Origin: SURF-25 sp040754255
Lineage (GTDB): Bacteria > Omnitrophota > Gorgyraeia > Gygaellales > Profunditerraquicolaceae
Reading direction: 5' to 3'
Length of the DNA stretch: 16,240 bases
Assembly: GCA_040754255.1 (NCBI GenBank)
Contig: JBFMDA010000033.1
Location: 1-16,240 of the forward strand
The notes under the pieces were generated by a model. It made no database searches and was not told where the DNA came from. It worked only from the letters and a program-made list of their open reading frames with translations. This document shows positions 15,180-16,240 of this stretch, in pieces. The stretch's first letter is position 1; the number at the start of each line of letters is the position of its first letter. The translations under genes and the position numbers were made by a program.

Positions 15180-15634
15180 CGGGATTGCTCCTTTGCGTCA
15201 TCCATCGGCATCCTGATAATTGCCAGCGCGATGAAAATAGAAAAAAGGCCTGCGCTTACTTTTAAGAAAATAGCGATGTTGCATAGCACAATGATGCCTG
15301 AGCTAAAGAGCGTAAAAGGCTCTCCCTTAGGAAGGACGTTTAAGAAGAAATAACCTCCGGACAGGCCCAAAAGTGCAATACCTAAAAACATAAGGCCGCC
15401 TAAGGATTCAATGACGGAAAAGAAGGTCTCGCGCAACCTCTGCAATGCTATCTCTTTGCCGAACGCAAGCACCAGGTGTATAAAAGAGAGGGCGATAATT
15501 ACCCCGCCGGCGAACCCTCCTCCGGGGGTGAGATGGCCGTGCAAAACGATATACATCCCGAATAGAAAAATAAGGCTTACCGTAATTTTGGTGATACGCT
15601 TGACGATTAAAGACATCCCCTGCTGTTGTTTCAT
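15176..15634 (-). CDS. mrpB: MrpB/MnhB-like subunit (MbhF-like)
   Basis: This protein has 152 residues and about four membrane helices. The MnhB signature is the segment FGMYIVLHGHLTPGGGFAGGVIIALSF (positions about 20-46), with the HGHLTPGGGFAGG core. It follows the MbhD/E-like fusion and overlaps both neighbours by 4 nt. In Mbh complexes this subunit belongs to the part shared with Mrp antiporters. Nothing is missing from the core motif. The first residues (MKQQQG) are polar and probably cytoplasmic. Confidence 0.92.
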   Translation of the reverse strand: MKQQQGMSLIVKRITKITVSLIFLFGMYIVLHGHLTPGGGFAGGVIIALSFIHLVLAFGKEIALQRLRETFFSVIESLGGLMFLGIALLGLSGGYFFLNVLPKGEPFTLFSSGIIVLCNIAIFLKVSAGLFSIFIALAIIRMPMDDAKEQSR

Positions 15635-16149
15635 GCCTGTTTCCTCGATTTTCTCAATACCGCCAGAACCCCGATTACCGCGGTAAATAATACCGTGGCC
15701 TCGCCCAATGTGTCATAACCCCTGAAATCCAGGATAATAGCCGATACAATATTGGCCGCTCCTGTCCTTATCTTTGCCTCAGCCACATACTGCGAACCTA
15801 TCCTCATGAGCGAGTCTCCGAACAAAGGAAGTTGCGCAATGGCCTTTACGCTAAACGACAAAAACAGCGCAACAAAAATTACTGCAAAAATAAAATATCC
15901 GATTCGTGAACGTATCTTTTCGCGCGGCAATTTGACGCCGACCGTCGCACGGATAAGAATGATAAGCGAAAGGATTTCGACTACCAACTGCGTAATCGCT
16001 AAGTCCGGGGCACGCAATAACAGGAATGCGAGAGTCAACCCAAACCCCACCGCGCCTAAGGCAATGACGCTGGAAAGCAGGTCCTCTATTTCCATAGCCA
16101 CGATAGCGCCAACTATCATAAGACCCAATAATACATGCAGTTCTATCAT
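15631..16149 (-). CDS. Fused MbhD/MbhE-like protein (MrpA C-terminal region plus MrpB N-terminal type domain)
   Basis: This 172-residue membrane protein joins two domains. Residues 1-75 resemble the DUF4040/MbhD type, with FLLLRAPDLAITQLVVEIL and the buried glutamate at 58. Residues 80-172 resemble MbhE, with RTGAANIVSAIILDFRGYD and LGEATVLFTAVIGVLAVLR. In classical Mrp systems these segments are the C-terminal end of MrpA. In Pyrococcus-type Mbh they are two separate small subunits. Here they form one protein that is separate from the NuoL-like protein upstream, an arrangement between the two. One nucleotide separates it from the preceding stop, and it overlaps the mrpB-like gene by 4 nt. 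Confidence 0.85.
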   Translation of the reverse strand: MIELHVLLGLMIVGAIVAMEIEDLLSSVIALGAVGFGLTLAFLLLRAPDLAITQLVVEILSLIILIRATVGVKLPREKIRSRIGYFIFAVIFVALFLSFSVKAIAQLPLFGDSLMRIGSQYVAEAKIRTGAANIVSAIILDFRGYDTLGEATVLFTAVIGVLAVLRKSRKQA

Positions 16150-16150
16150 C

Positions 16151-16240
16151 CTAACTCCGCATTAACAGAAAAAATAAGGCGATGAGCCCGACAAGGCTCC
16201 AGGCGATATATAAATCAAGCACGCCGGTATGCAGCTTCCT
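16151..16240 (-). CDS. C-terminal end of a NuoL/MrpA/MbhI-like membrane pump subunit (partial)
   Basis: Only the last 29 codons are inside the window. They read RKLHTGVLDLYIAWSLVGLI followed by a hydrophobic helix and the end LLMRS, then a TAG stop one base before the next gene. A charged N-terminal stretch, an HTG segment and a final membrane helix are typical of the last helix in NuoL- and MbhI/EchA-type subunits. Position also fits, because an MrpA/NuoL homolog normally precedes the MbhD/E type domain. The rest of the gene, and probably the hydrogenase core genes, lie upstream of the window. Identification is moderate because so little is visible. Confidence 0.6.
   Translation of the reverse strand, partial: RKLHTGVLDLYIAWSLVGLIALFFLLMRS

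Noticed and set aside
12193..16240. Complex I (nuo) operon or a stand-alone Mrp antiporter
   Set aside because: MnhB-, MnhE-, MnhF- and MnhG-type subunits do not occur in complex I. The overlapping ferredoxin and hydrogenase protease genes make a plain antiporter operon unlikely.

Overview
The window reads as one strand of a bacterial genome of medium GC content. Every gene lies on the minus strand, so the window is transcribed from right to left. Genes are packed very tightly, with 1-14 nt overlaps or gaps of a few bases at most junctions. The only real intergenic gap is 7835-8055. No rRNA, tRNA, transposon or CRISPR array was seen. The gene set (split glycine decarboxylase, Mrp-type antiporter genes combined with a hydrogenase ferredoxin, HydG and HydE) fits an anaerobic, hydrogen-metabolising bacterium. 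An uncultivated lineage such as Omnitrophota is possible, but that assignment is only a guess from the gene set.

Region A (16240 down to 8056) looks like one long operon. It starts with the tail of a NuoL/MrpA-like proton pump subunit and continues with a fused MbhD/MbhE-like protein and MrpB-, C-, D-, E-, F- and G-like subunits. These are followed by a HycF/MbhN-like two-cluster ferredoxin, a HycI-type [NiFe]-hydrogenase maturation endopeptidase, the [FeFe]-hydrogenase maturase HydG, a HydE with a HypC domain fused to its N-terminus, and a rubrerythrin-like diiron protein. The membrane part matches an Mbh-type energy-converting hydrogenase, in which electron transfer from ferredoxin is coupled to ion pumping. 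The catalytic subunits are not in the window and probably lie upstream, beyond the right edge.

The most unusual element is the mixture of [NiFe] and [FeFe] maturation. A [NiFe]-type protease overlaps hydG by 4 nt, hydG overlaps hydE by 1 nt, and the HydE carries a HypC domain, which is normally an iron-ligand carrier of the [NiFe] pathway. Neither HydF nor HypA, HypB, HypD, HypE or HypF is encoded here.

Region B (7917 down to 1) starts with a possible promoter and a hairpin leader. It encodes a membrane sensor (CHASE4-HAMP-PAS-GAF-PAS) without an output domain, followed by gcvT, gcvH, gcvPA, gcvPB, a LipM-like octanoyltransferase and the start of lipA. This is the glycine cleavage system (T, H and both P subunits) together with the two enzymes that build the lipoyl group on the H protein. 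The L protein (dihydrolipoamide dehydrogenase) is not in the window.
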